64,000 nt of DNA. Origin: Flavobacteriaceae bacterium UBA1903 (GTDB taxonomy: Bacteria > Bacteroidota > Bacteroidia > Flavobacteriales > Flavobacteriaceae). The translations under genes were made by a program, and so were the position numbers. Positions 54,341-62,529 of this stretch are shown here, piece by piece; the first letter of the stretch is position 1; each line of letters opens with the position of its first letter. The stretch lies in assembly GCA_002337605.1 (NCBI GenBank), contig DDGL01000013.1, forward strand, positions 39,344-103,343, in the 5' to 3' direction. A model generated the notes under the pieces. It did no database searches. It was not told the DNA's origin and worked only from the letters and a program-made list of their open reading frames with translations.

Positions 54341-54820
54341 ATGGCTAAATTTAAACTTGACGATACCGATCATAGCATTTTAGATATGCTTATTGAGAAC
54401 ACGCGTACTCCCTTTACAGATATTGCAAAAAGATTGAAAATTTCGGCAGGGACGGTGCATGTTCGTGTCAAAAAAATGGAAGAGGCGGGAATTATTACTG
54501 GTTCTTCATTACGAATAGACTATAAAAAACTAGGGTATTCATTTATTGCCTATGTAGGTATCTTTCTTCATAAAACTTCTCAAACCCAATTTGTTTTAGA
54601 GCGTATCAATGAAATCCCTTATGTTACCGTAGCGCACGTGACTACCGGGAAGTTTAATATTTTCTGTAAGATACGAGCTAAGGATACAACGCAGGCAAAA
54701 GATATTATTTACCTGATAGATGATATTGAAGGAGTAACCAGAACCGAAACAATGATCTCCCTAGAAGAGAGTATCAACGATAAGAAGCGCTTAATGCACT
54801 CTATCTTTAAAGATATTTAA
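54341..54820 (+). CDS. Lrp/AsnC family transcriptional regulator
   Basis: 159 residues. N-terminal winged helix (1-62: DDTDHSILDMLIENTRTPFTDIAKRLKISAGTVHVRVKKMEEAGII) and C-terminal RAM ligand-binding domain (about 72-150: FIAYVGIFLHK, NEIPYVTVAHVTTGKFNIFCKIRAKD, DIEGVTRTETMISL). Members sense amino acids or branched acids and act as octamers on metabolic promoters. The effector cannot be predicted. Its 3' end faces the TonB receptor gene across a bidirectional terminator. Confidence 0.93.
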   Translation: MAKFKLDDTDHSILDMLIENTRTPFTDIAKRLKISAGTVHVRVKKMEEAGIITGSSLRIDYKKLGYSFIAYVGIFLHKTSQTQFVLERINEIPYVTVAHVTTGKFNIFCKIRAKDTTQAKDIIYLIDDIEGVTRTETMISLEESINDKKRLMHSIFKDI

Positions 54821-54854
54821 ATAGTACGAATTACGATTGACGAAGAACGAATTT

Positions 54855-54894
54855 GAAAAAAAAAGCCGAAAACTAGTTAGTTTTCGGCTTTTTT
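54855..54894. terminator. Bidirectional terminator between lrp and the TonB receptor
   Basis: Long stem AAAAGCCGAAAACTA / TAGTTTTCGGCTTTT flanked by A and T tracts serves the plus-strand lrp gene (35 bases after its stop) and the minus-strand receptor gene (16 bases after its stop). Confidence 0.92.
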
Positions 54895-54909
54895 GTGACT
54901 TATAATAGC

Positions 54910-57381
54910 TTAAAACTTCGCAGTAAGCCTAACGTTAAATACTCTTGGCGACAAAAAGTTCGGGATGCTGTATTGTGTTTTTGTGTACACATCGCGTACA
55001 AAGGTGTTTGTAATGGAGTTTTGTACATCAAAAATGTTGAAAATTTCAGCACCAATGCTTAGCTCCTTAAAGGGTTTAAAGAGACCGGAATCCTTCAGTT
55101 TGTCCTGATGAATCAATACATACGAAACACCCAGATCTGCACGTGCGTAATCTTTTAAACGGGTCTGGAAGTCGTACGGGTCTGCGTAACTCGGTGATCC
55201 TCCCGGTAAGCCTGTTTGGTAAACCAGATTTAAGTACATTTTTAAATCCGGAATGATCTTTACGTAATCCTGAAAAAGTACCGCAAACTTCAAACGCTGG
55301 TCTGTAGGTCTGAAAATATAACCACGATCGTCAATGTTTTCTTCGGTCTTTAAATACCCGAAACTCACCCAGCTTTCGGTTCCGGGCACAAACTCTCCGG
55401 CCAGTCGCATATCGAGTCCGTAGGCATATGCCACTGCATTGTTTCTCGCTCTGTAGCGTATTCTTACATTCTCAAGTGTGTATGGGTTTACGTCTTGTAA
55501 ATCTTTGTAATACACTTCACTGTTCAGCGTAAAAGGTCGTCCCCAGAGGTTAAAGCTGTAATCGTTTCCTAAAACGATATGAATGGACTGTTGCGCTTTT
55601 ACCCCGGGGCGCACTGTACCTGTAGAGTCTCTCAACTCACGATAGAAGGGAGGCTGATGGTAAAATCCGCCGGAAAGCCTGAAAAGCATATCCATATCCC
55701 AGTCTGGCTTTAAGGTTACCTGTGCTCTTGGGCTCACTACTGTTTGTGTCACACTCTCAATACCGTCACCACTCACGGTCCAGTTTTGAGAACGAACTCC
55801 TGCGTTTAACCACAGGTCGTTGCTTCCTAAGGTTGTTGCTTTGCTCCACTGAGCATATCCCGAAAAGCGATTGATCTGCACATCATTCTGCGCTCTGATG
55901 TCGGTAAAAGGGACTATAGGAGCCTCAAAAGGTGAATACGGCTGGTTGTTGGCAAAATCGATAATAGGCGGACGGATAGAAAACCCTGCAGAGTCAATAA
56001 TTTCATATTCCTGTACCCGGTCTCTAATGTCTTCGCGGGTATATTTTACACCGTATTCTATGGTGGTTTCGTCACTTAAAGAGAAGATCCCTTTGTGCTG
56101 TGCATTAAAGATAAGGGCGTCGAGGTCGTTACGGGCGTGGGTGAGTTGTGAGCCAATTCCTTCGCTAAACTCAACTTCCCCTAAATTATCGTCTCCGATA
56201 TTGGTATTTACTTCCCCTAAACGGTATTGTGCCAAAATATCAAAGTATTCCTGCTCTGTCGTTTGGTACGCGCTGGCAATAAACTTTGCCGTATAGGTAT
56301 CAGAAACTGCGTAGGTACCTTTTAAAGCTCCAAAATAGGTGTTGTAGCGATCTTGTTCTTGTCCTTCATAAAAAACCAGCAAAGCAACAGGATCTGCCAG
56401 GGTACCAAAGTTGGTCTGGCGGGTGAGTGGTTCATAATCGTACTGATTGATAGCAATATTTCCTAAAAACCCTAATTCGAACTTATTACTGAATTTATAG
56501 GTTAAATAGGTTTGTGCATCGGCGAACTTTGGGCGGAAATTGGTTTCGGTTTGCTTCGCATTTACAAAAAGGCTGTTATCCCGGTAGCGCAAGCCTACTA
56601 TGCCACGTAATCTTTCATTTTTAGAAATGCCTTCAACCGAAACATTTGCTCCCAGCAAGCTTAGGTCTGCTGTAGCTCCAAATGAAACCGGACGACGGTA
56701 TTCAATATCTAAGACGGAGGATAATTTATCGCCATACTTCGCCTGGAATCCCCCTGCTGAGAAGTCGACCGAACGTGTCATATCACTGTTTACAAAGCTT
56801 AAGCCCTCTTGTTGTCCGCTACGTATTAAAAACGGGCGGTAGACTTCAATTTCGTTTACGTACACTAAGTTTTCATCATAATTACCACCTCGCACAGCGT
56901 ATTGCGTACTTAATTCGTTGTTACTTACAACGCCGGGAAGTGATTTCAGTAAATTTTCAACACCTGCATTCGCCCCGGGAATTTTCCTGATAGCTTCCGG
57001 GCTAATGGTAGTTAATCCCTCAATCCGTTTACGCTTGCTAGCCGAAACTACTACAGTTGCAATTTGCTCTACGTCTACTTTTAATACGGGGTTTAGCTCA
57101 AAATCTTCGTTAGGGGCTAAGGTGGGGATGGTGACCGTTGCGTTTTTATGGCTTACGTGAGAGAACGTAAGTGTCACTTCTTGTCCTGAAGGAACATTTA
57201 GAATATAGTAGCCATCAAAATTAGATTGTGCGCCTAGACCATTGCCAACACTTACGTTTACGGCAGGAATAGGAACGTTATTTTCATCGAGGATAACACC
57301 TTTAATGGTTGCATTCTGGGCGATTGCATTTGCTGAAATGCAAAAAAGGGATAAAACGAGAGCGTGTAGTAATGTTTTCAA
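54910..57381 (-). CDS. TonB-dependent outer-membrane receptor with carboxypeptidase-regulatory-like domain
   Basis: 823 residues, starting with TTG (MKTLLHALVLSLFCISANAIAQ signal, no better ATG in frame). CarboxypepD_reg-like beta domain (24-105, ATIKGVILDENNVPIPAVNVSVG). The plug domain (about 125-235) is VVVSASKRKRIEGLTTISPEAIRKIPGANAGVENLLKSLPGV followed by YAVRGGNYDENLVYVNEIEVY. A 22-strand barrel follows to the terminal TAKF. This is a SusC-type importer architecture, but no SusD lies beside it, so the substrate could be a siderophore, peptide or polymer. It follows the M23 peptidase gene by 17 bases. Confidence 0.93.
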   Translation of the reverse strand: MKTLLHALVLSLFCISANAIAQNATIKGVILDENNVPIPAVNVSVGNGLGAQSNFDGYYILNVPSGQEVTLTFSHVSHKNATVTIPTLAPNEDFELNPVLKVDVEQIATVVVSASKRKRIEGLTTISPEAIRKIPGANAGVENLLKSLPGVVSNNELSTQYAVRGGNYDENLVYVNEIEVYRPFLIRSGQQEGLSFVNSDMTRSVDFSAGGFQAKYGDKLSSVLDIEYRRPVSFGATADLSLLGANVSVEGISKNERLRGIVGLRYRDNSLFVNAKQTETNFRPKFADAQTYLTYKFSNKFELGFLGNIAINQYDYEPLTRQTNFGTLADPVALLVFYEGQEQDRYNTYFGALKGTYAVSDTYTAKFIASAYQTTEQEYFDILAQYRLGEVNTNIGDDNLGEVEFSEGIGSQLTHARNDLDALIFNAQHKGIFSLSDETTIEYGVKYTREDIRDRVQEYEIIDSAGFSIRPPIIDFANNQPYSPFEAPIVPFTDIRAQNDVQINRFSGYAQWSKATTLGSNDLWLNAGVRSQNWTVSGDGIESVTQTVVSPRAQVTLKPDWDMDMLFRLSGGFYHQPPFYRELRDSTGTVRPGVKAQQSIHIVLGNDYSFNLWGRPFTLNSEVYYKDLQDVNPYTLENVRIRYRARNNAVAYAYGLDMRLAGEFVPGTESWVSFGYLKTEENIDDRGYIFRPTDQRLKFAVLFQDYVKIIPDLKMYLNLVYQTGLPGGSPSYADPYDFQTRLKDYARADLGVSYVLIHQDKLKDSGLFKPFKELSIGAEIFNIFDVQNSITNTFVRDVYTKTQYSIPNFLSPRVFNVRLTAKF

Positions 57382-57398
57382 AAGCTATGAATGTATTT

Positions 57399-59087
57399 TT
57401 ATTTTCTGAAAAAAGTTGCTTCAAATGTAGTACTATTTCCCATAGTATCCACGACGATCAGTTTCAGGTTGTTTTCAGTATCTTTTACAATGTCATCATC
57501 AAAATCATAGGTTAAAACGTCGGTTTTGTAATTATATTCCATTAAAATAAAGGTACCATTTACCGTAGCCCGATATGTACTTATACCGCTTAGGTCGTCT
57601 TCGATCTTTATTTTGAGTGTTTTGTTACTGCTTATCCACTTACCATCATCAAAATTTACAGGTTTTACAGTAGGAGGGGTCGTGTCCATAGCCAGAGTAT
57701 AGGTTCCAAACGTACGAACTCTTGTAGTGAGTTTGTTGCCGCGTCTTGAGGTATTTGAGTAGGAGGGCTGTCCTCTGTAATTAAGCCTGCCAATGTATAA
57801 TTTTGAAAGATCCTTTGCTTCATAATTAGAAGCATCTATACTTATGGTAATGTTTTTATGAATAGGAATCACATCTTCATGGAACTGCAAGGTATCTCCT
57901 TTGGCTTCAATATCCAGGTAGGTGTTTTCATATAGACTTTCAGCAGGTATGTAAATATCAAACTTGCCTTTGGTGATGGCCGTACCCTGGTTGTGGTACA
58001 CATAATGGTCGGTTTCTTTGGTGTTTTTCGGCTCTGGATTTTCAGCTGCTTTTCCTTCAATGGGTACGGTAATGCGCATGGCGTTGCCTTTATAGTCTGT
58101 TATTTCTATGGTGTAGTCTGCAGAAAAACCCTCTTCTATTGTTACATAGCCATTGTCGTCTTCGCTTACAATAACACTCAACGGATTGTTATCCTGGCGA
58201 AAGAGTTTTTGCACCCGACTTCTGTTGGTTTCAAAATATTCGTAATCCATATACCTGTTCAGGTAGCGGGTTTCAGCAAAGGAAAATTTTTCAAACAACA
58301 CTTTAAATTTCTCTGTACCATTCAAGGAAGTTTTTATCTGGTAGGCCCCGTTTTTATTGGAAGCGCCATTTTGCTGGTCATAGGTAGAAACCCCAAAGCC
58401 TATTTTTCCCAACGCTGAAAGTTTCTCGGTCCTGTAATTACCATCTTTTTGCCGGATAAGGCGTAGCTTATTTCGGTTTTTGGAATTGTTAGCATACGCG
58501 CTATCCCCTATAGGATATACAAATACCGAGTTTACGAGCGGCACCTTGGTGTCTGGAATTTCGATCCCGAAAAGCAATGGATTCATAGGGCGGGAGGCAG
58601 GATCGCGGATTTCAAAGTGAAGGTGTGGGCCTCCGCTGCTGCCGCTGTTACCGGTATAGCCAATAATTTCGCCTTTTTTTACAGGGAGCAACTTGTCTGA
58701 AGGAAATTCTTCAAACTCGAACGTTTCTTTTTCGTATTGTTTTTGCTTTACGTAATCTTCAATGTCGTGAGCGTAGCGTTGTAAGTGTGCATACACGGTT
58801 GTATAGCCGTTTGGATGCTGAATATACAGTGCTTTTCCGTAGCCATAGTGGGCAACCTTAATACGTTTTACATATCCATCGGCTGGAGCGATAATTGGAA
58901 AACCTTCTTTTTGCTGTGTCTTAATATCCAATCCACTATGAAAGTGATTGCTGCGCAGTTCGCCAAAACTACCCGATAAAATAAGGGGAATGTCCAGAGG
59001 ATTGCCAAAATAACCTTTAGGCACATCCTGTTGTGCGGTTGCTAAAAGTCCAATAAAAAGGGTTGCAAATAAAATGTAATGCTTCAT
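57399..59087 (-). CDS. M23 family metallopeptidase (LytM-type) lipid-free secreted protein
   Basis: 562 residues with a signal peptide (LLATAQ). The LytM/M23 domain (about 35-170) has ligands His50 and Asp54 (NHFHSGLDIKT) and the His155-x-His157 pair in GPHLHFEIRD. The rest (about 180-560) is a series of beta domains without a recognised family (YRATVNGTFILMEYNYKTD near the end). M23 endopeptidases cut peptidoglycan cross-bridges. It is first in an operon with the TonB receptor. Confidence 0.92.
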   Translation of the reverse strand: MKHYILFATLFIGLLATAQQDVPKGYFGNPLDIPLILSGSFGELRSNHFHSGLDIKTQQKEGFPIIAPADGYVKRIKVAHYGYGKALYIQHPNGYTTVYAHLQRYAHDIEDYVKQKQYEKETFEFEEFPSDKLLPVKKGEIIGYTGNSGSSGGPHLHFEIRDPASRPMNPLLFGIEIPDTKVPLVNSVFVYPIGDSAYANNSKNRNKLRLIRQKDGNYRTEKLSALGKIGFGVSTYDQQNGASNKNGAYQIKTSLNGTEKFKVLFEKFSFAETRYLNRYMDYEYFETNRSRVQKLFRQDNNPLSVIVSEDDNGYVTIEEGFSADYTIEITDYKGNAMRITVPIEGKAAENPEPKNTKETDHYVYHNQGTAITKGKFDIYIPAESLYENTYLDIEAKGDTLQFHEDVIPIHKNITISIDASNYEAKDLSKLYIGRLNYRGQPSYSNTSRRGNKLTTRVRTFGTYTLAMDTTPPTVKPVNFDDGKWISSNKTLKIKIEDDLSGISTYRATVNGTFILMEYNYKTDVLTYDFDDDIVKDTENNLKLIVVDTMGNSTTFEATFFRK

Positions 59088-59174
59088 AAATAGTGTAATA
59101 CGCTATAAATTAAGGGGAGTAGTATACTGTTGTTTTTAATAACAGTCAATAATACAAAAAATTGTAGAAAACAG

Positions 59175-59205
59175 TTGGCTTATTTGCTGGTGTGTGTTAA
59201 CTTTG
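59175..59205 (+). promoter_or_regulatory. Promoter of the coiled-coil/zapA operon
   Basis: TTG at 59175-59177, then 20 bases, then TAACTTTG at 59198-59205 match the Bacteroidetes -33/-7 consensus. Transcription would start near 59212, which leaves only the downstream ATG (59232) as start of the first gene. Confidence 0.65.
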
Positions 59206-59231
59206 TGTTAGCAGTATTGATTAAAAATGAA

Positions 59232-59522
59232 ATGAGCGATCTTTCTGAAATCGTTGACACGCTGGAAAATAGAATAAGCAAGTTGCTTCACAAGTATGAA
59301 AACCTGAAGCAAAAAAATATTCAATTAGAGGCGCAAACGGAAGAAACACAAAAATTGTTGGCAACTTCGCAAGAGGAAGCACAGCAATGGCGAGAAAAAT
59401 GCAGCTCATTGCAGTTGGCAAATTCAATGCTGGGCAGCGACCAACATAAACGAGAAACAAAGCTCAAAATAAATGCTTTAGTTCGGGAAATAGACCAGTG
59501 TATTAGTCAACTTTCCGATTGA
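59232..59522 (+). CDS. Small coiled-coil protein upstream of ZapA
   Basis: 96 residues from the ATG at 59232 (MSDLSEIVDTLENRI). The longer TTG frame was rejected because a promoter lies inside its first 30 codons. The protein is a continuous coiled coil with heptads (LENRISKLLHKYENLKQKNIQLEAQ, EAQQWREKCSSLQLANSML). It ends in EIDQCISQLSD. Size and shape resemble ZapB, the ZapA-binding coiled coil of enterobacterial divisomes. No sequence signature proves homology, and the role is inferred from the 13-base linkage to zapA. Confidence 0.75.
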   Translation: MSDLSEIVDTLENRISKLLHKYENLKQKNIQLEAQTEETQKLLATSQEEAQQWREKCSSLQLANSMLGSDQHKRETKLKINALVREIDQCISQLSD

Positions 59523-59535
59523 AACAATAAAATCA

Positions 59536-59826
59536 ATGTCAAACCCGTTAAAAATTAAGCTATCTATTGCAGACCGAGTATATCCATTAAATATACCGCC
59601 AGAGCAGGAGGAAGGCCTTAGAAAAGCCACGAAGAAGATAGAAGCCATGATTAAACAGTTTGAAAATAGTTATGCCGTTCGGGACAAACAAGATGTTTTG
59701 GCCATGTGTGCCTTACAATTTGCAACCCAGGTAGAACAAAAACAGATTGATAACCAAACCGATACGCAACAAGTGGAAGAGCAGTTAAAAGCGCTTAACC
59801 AACTGTTACAAGAGCACCTATCGTAA
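59536..59826 (+). CDS. zapA: Cell division protein ZapA
   Basis: 96 residues, typical short Bacteroidetes ZapA. It has the N-terminal beta motif KIKLSIADRVYPLNIPPEQEEGLRKATKKIEAMIKQF, then a C-terminal helix (DKQDVLAMCALQFATQVEQKQID) that forms the tetramer coiled coil. ZapA cross-links FtsZ filaments at the division site. It is preceded by a coiled-coil partner candidate and followed by a candidate 6S-type RNA in the spacer to rny. In enterobacteria too, the 6S RNA gene adjoins zapA. Confidence 0.92.
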   Translation: MSNPLKIKLSIADRVYPLNIPPEQEEGLRKATKKIEAMIKQFENSYAVRDKQDVLAMCALQFATQVEQKQIDNQTDTQQVEEQLKALNQLLQEHLS

Positions 59827-59850
59827 ACGTTCTTTACATATAATTAAAAG

Positions 59851-60023
59851 GTTACTGCCTACATTAGTACTTATTTTTGGTAAACTCAACACGAATTCTT
59901 TAAAAAGGGTGAGTTAAAGTTGTAAAAGCGGGCCGTCTTTGAGCGGATTCTTGACCAACTTGTTAGCCCTAAACTTTTCTTTAAGGAGTTTATTCAAAAT
60001 CGCATATTAATGTAGGCTTTTTT
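59851..60023 (+). ncRNA. Candidate 6S-type regulatory RNA (zapA-rny spacer)
   Basis: Position 59857-59866 GCCTACATTA pairs perfectly with TAATGTAGGC at 60008-60017, followed by T6. Inside this terminal stem, GGTAAACTC (about 59879-59887) pairs with GAGTTTATT near 59986-59994, and TTAAAG can pair with CTTTAA near the 3' side. AAAAG/CTTTT and GGGC/GCCC pair further in. The result is a long unbranched rod of about 160 nt with an asymmetric internal bubble near the outer third. An alternative CTTTAA...TTAAAG hairpin exists on the 5' side. The structure, length and zapA adjacency fit 6S RNA (6S-Flavo). Conservation could not be tested here. Confidence 0.65.
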
Positions 60024-60096
60024 ATACCCTGAAGTGAACGGGGTATGGTGTACTGGATATGGTATTTCATATTCTACAATTTAAATTTAAACAACC

Positions 60097-61662
60097 ATGG
60101 ATAACACTATTATAGCCATCATTGCAGCCGTTGTAGGTATTGCTGTTGGCTTTATAATTGCAAAAATACTGGAGCGTAATAACTCCTCACAGCTTATTAA
60201 AAACGCAAAGAAGTCTGCAGCTTCTATCCTGAAAGAGGCCAAAAGTGAAGGCGAAGCTCTTAAAAAAGATAAAATGCTACAGGCAAAAGAGAAGTTTATC
60301 GAGCTGAAATCTGAACACGAAAAAGTAATTACAGGTCGTGAAAAGAAAATGAACGATGCCGAAAAACGTACCAGAGATAAAGAGTCTCAAGTGTCCAGCG
60401 AACTTGCGAAAAATAAAAAATTAAACGCAGATGTTGAGAACAAGAAAAAAGAGTACGACGAGCGTTTAGACTTCCTTGAGAAAAAACGTTCTGAAGTTGA
60501 AAAAATGCACCGTAGTCAGATCGAGCAGTTAGAAGTTATTTCCAGCCTTTCTGCCGAAGATGCCAAAACACAACTTATGGAAAGCCTGAAAGAAGAGGCG
60601 AAGACCGATGCGATGGCCTACATCCAGAACTCTGTGGAAGAAGCCAAAATGACGGCGCAACAGGAAGCCAAGAAAATTATTATTAGCACCATCCAGCGTA
60701 TTGGTACCGAAGAGGCTATTGAAAATTGTGTTTCTGTATTTAACCTGGAAAGTGACGATGTAAAAGGTAGAATTATTGGTCGTGAAGGCCGAAATATTCG
60801 TGCCATTGAAGCTGCTACAGGTGTTGAAATTATAGTAGACGATACGCCAGAAGCGATCATCCTTTCGTGTTTTGACAGTGTGCGTCGTGAAGTAGCAAGA
60901 CTTTCGTTACACAAGTTGGTAACCGACGGTAGAATTCACCCGGCACGTATTGAAGAGGTAGTACGAAAAACATCCAAACAAATTGAAGAAGAAATTATAG
61001 ATGTTGGGAAACGTACCGTAATAGATCTGGGAATACACGGATTACATCCAGAGCTTATTAAGGCAGTAGGGCGTATGCGCTACCGTTCGTCTTATGGTCA
61101 AAACCTATTACACCACTCGCGTGAAGTTGCAAAACTATGTGGCGTGATGGCAAGCGAATTAGGACTAAATCCTAAATTGGCAAAACGCGCCGGACTCTTA
61201 CACGATATAGGAAAAGTACCAGAAACCGAAACAGAAGTACCTCACGCAATCTTAGGAATGCAGTGGGCAGAAAAATACGGTGAAAAAGCAGAAGTATGCA
61301 ATGCTATTGGAGCCCACCACGACGAGATAGAAATGACGAACCTGTTATCGCCTATCGTACAGGTATGTGATGCCATTAGCGGTGCCAGACCCGGTGCAAG
61401 ACGCCAGGTACTGGATAGCTATATACAGCGTCTAAAAGATCTTGAGGATATTGCCTTTGGTTTTAACGGTGTGAACAAAGCCTACGCTATACAGGCAGGT
61501 AGAGAACTACGTGTGATGGTAGAGAGTGAAAAAGTAAGCGACGACAAAGCCGCGCAACTATCCTTTGAGATCTCACAAAAGATCCAAACCGATATGACCT
61601 ACCCGGGTCAGGTAAAAGTAACCGTAATACGCGAAACCAGAGCGGTGAATATTGCGAAGTAA
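60097..61662 (+). CDS. rny: Ribonuclease Y
   Basis: 521 residues, standard for RNase Y, the membrane-anchored endonuclease that initiates mRNA decay. N-terminal helix (about 5-25, IIAIIAAVVGIAVGFIIAKIL), long coiled coil (30-180) and a KH RNA-binding domain (about 205-270, GRIIGREGRNIRAIEAATGVEIIVDDTPEAI). The HD phosphohydrolase domain carries LLHDIGKVPE (His369, Asp370) and AIGAHHDEIEM. It lies downstream of a spacer RNA rather than in a tight operon with zapA, and ends in its own terminator. Confidence 0.95.
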   Translation: MDNTIIAIIAAVVGIAVGFIIAKILERNNSSQLIKNAKKSAASILKEAKSEGEALKKDKMLQAKEKFIELKSEHEKVITGREKKMNDAEKRTRDKESQVSSELAKNKKLNADVENKKKEYDERLDFLEKKRSEVEKMHRSQIEQLEVISSLSAEDAKTQLMESLKEEAKTDAMAYIQNSVEEAKMTAQQEAKKIIISTIQRIGTEEAIENCVSVFNLESDDVKGRIIGREGRNIRAIEAATGVEIIVDDTPEAIILSCFDSVRREVARLSLHKLVTDGRIHPARIEEVVRKTSKQIEEEIIDVGKRTVIDLGIHGLHPELIKAVGRMRYRSSYGQNLLHHSREVAKLCGVMASELGLNPKLAKRAGLLHDIGKVPETETEVPHAILGMQWAEKYGEKAEVCNAIGAHHDEIEMTNLLSPIVQVCDAISGARPGARRQVLDSYIQRLKDLEDIAFGFNGVNKAYAIQAGRELRVMVESEKVSDDKAAQLSFEISQKIQTDMTYPGQVKVTVIRETRAVNIAK

Positions 61663-61699
61663 CTTTTAAGTCGCTCAGTTTTGAGCACAAACCTATTTT

Positions 61700-61733
61700 A
61701 ATCCCCGTTTCTTAGTTGAATTGGGGATTTTTT
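61700..61733 (+). terminator. Terminator of rny
   Basis: AATCCCC/GGGGATT stem (61700-61706, 61723-61729) with a 16-base loop followed by a T tract, 38 bases after the stop. Confidence 0.85.
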
Positions 61734-61853
61734 GTTTTGTGGGAGTGGAAAACCGTAGTTGATGATGGGGTCGGTTTTAATAACTTTACGAAATAAGACA
61801 GCTATAAAAGCTATGGTATCCGGTTATACTTTCTTTACAAAATGCATAAATTG

Positions 61854-61881
61854 TTTTTTATAACGAGTTGGCAGTAATTTT
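61854..61881 (+). repeat. Left inverted-repeat arm flanking the toxin-antitoxin-chaperone operon
   Basis: TTTTTTATA (61854-61862), four bases, then GTTGGCAGTA (61867-61876) and AATTTT. The same blocks occur in opposite orientation at 63111-63146. The pair encloses the three-gene operon. Confidence 0.7.
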
Positions 61882-61913
61882 AGGACGAGATATTTTTTAC
61901 TAATTATAAAAAG

Positions 61914-62303
61914 CTATTCTTCTTCATCTGCTTCTTCTGCTATTTTGACAAAATTGATGGAAGGAAGAATAACAGGATCGTAACCTGATTGCAAAGTCAG
62001 GTTTGAAATATAGGCTCTTAAAAATGGAAACGCTATTGCGGGACCATTTATTTTTGGGAAATTAGAAAGTTTAAATTCCTCTGTAATTGGATCATCCAAT
62101 TTAAAAATAAATACTGCTTCGACATTTAAGTCAAATTGTTCATCTAAAATTTCTATTTCAAAACCAACACCAAATGAATTTTCTAATTCTTTTGGAAAAA
62201 AATGACCGTTACTTAAATTGAAAGTATTTTCTTTTCGTCTCTCGCCTTTGAGAGAAGAAAAATTTACATTAAGAACACTCCAAGTATCTAATTGAATTTT
62301 CAT
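61914..62303 (-). CDS. SecB-like chaperone of a toxin-antitoxin-chaperone module (CmdC-like)
   Basis: 129 residues. The C-terminal third is unmistakably SecB-like: GPAIAFPFLRAYISNLTLQSGYDPVILPSINFV (residues 87-119) aligns with the FPYAR, G-x-F-P and L-x-L-x-P-x-NF blocks of SecB, and the protein ends in an acidic EEADEEE tail as SecB does. The N-terminal beta strands (VGFEIEILDEQFDLNVEAVFIFKLDD) fit the rest of the fold. It begins one base after the antitoxin stop. In such modules the chaperone stabilises the antitoxin, and loss of that interaction frees the toxin. Third gene of the operon. Confidence 0.8.
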   Translation of the reverse strand: MKIQLDTWSVLNVNFSSLKGERRKENTFNLSNGHFFPKELENSFGVGFEIEILDEQFDLNVEAVFIFKLDDPITEEFKLSNFPKINGPAIAFPFLRAYISNLTLQSGYDPVILPSINFVKIAEEADEEE

Positions 62304-62304
62304 A

Positions 62305-62529
62305 CTAAGCTGCTAATGGCATTGACTCCATTTTGTTGACATCTATGCTATCATCTGATTTTTGACAATAATAACTTTTACCGACTTTATCAAATATTTG
62401 ATTGTCAATCTCAAAATCAATACTTTCTCTAAAACCATATTTGTCTATAGCTATGAAATATAATTCTTCAACAGAAATATTTTCAAAGTAATTGTCAATT
62501 CGGTTTTTTAAATCTTTATTTAGTTTCAT
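62305..62529 (-). CDS. Candidate antitoxin of the toxin-antitoxin-chaperone module (CmdA-like)
   Basis: 74 residues. The N-terminal two thirds form a helical, acidic domain (KNRIDNYFENISVEELYFIAIDKYGF). The C-terminal stretch (YYCQKSDDSIDVNKMESMPLAA) is poorly structured and slightly hydrophobic, as expected for a chaperone-addiction tail bound by SecB. No DNA-binding motif is visible. Its start overlaps the toxin gene by 14 bases, and the SecB-like gene follows after one base. The assignment rests on size, position and context rather than on a recognised domain. Confidence 0.6.
   Translation of the reverse strand: MKLNKDLKNRIDNYFENISVEELYFIAIDKYGFRESIDFEIDNQIFDKVGKSYYCQKSDDSIDVNKMESMPLAA

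Noticed and set aside
59121..59149. Perfectly spaced TTGACT-17-TATACT on the minus strand upstream of the M23 gene
   Set aside because: This is the proteobacterial consensus; the Bacteroidetes primary sigma factor uses TTG/TAnnTTTG, so the match is probably chance in AT-rich DNA.
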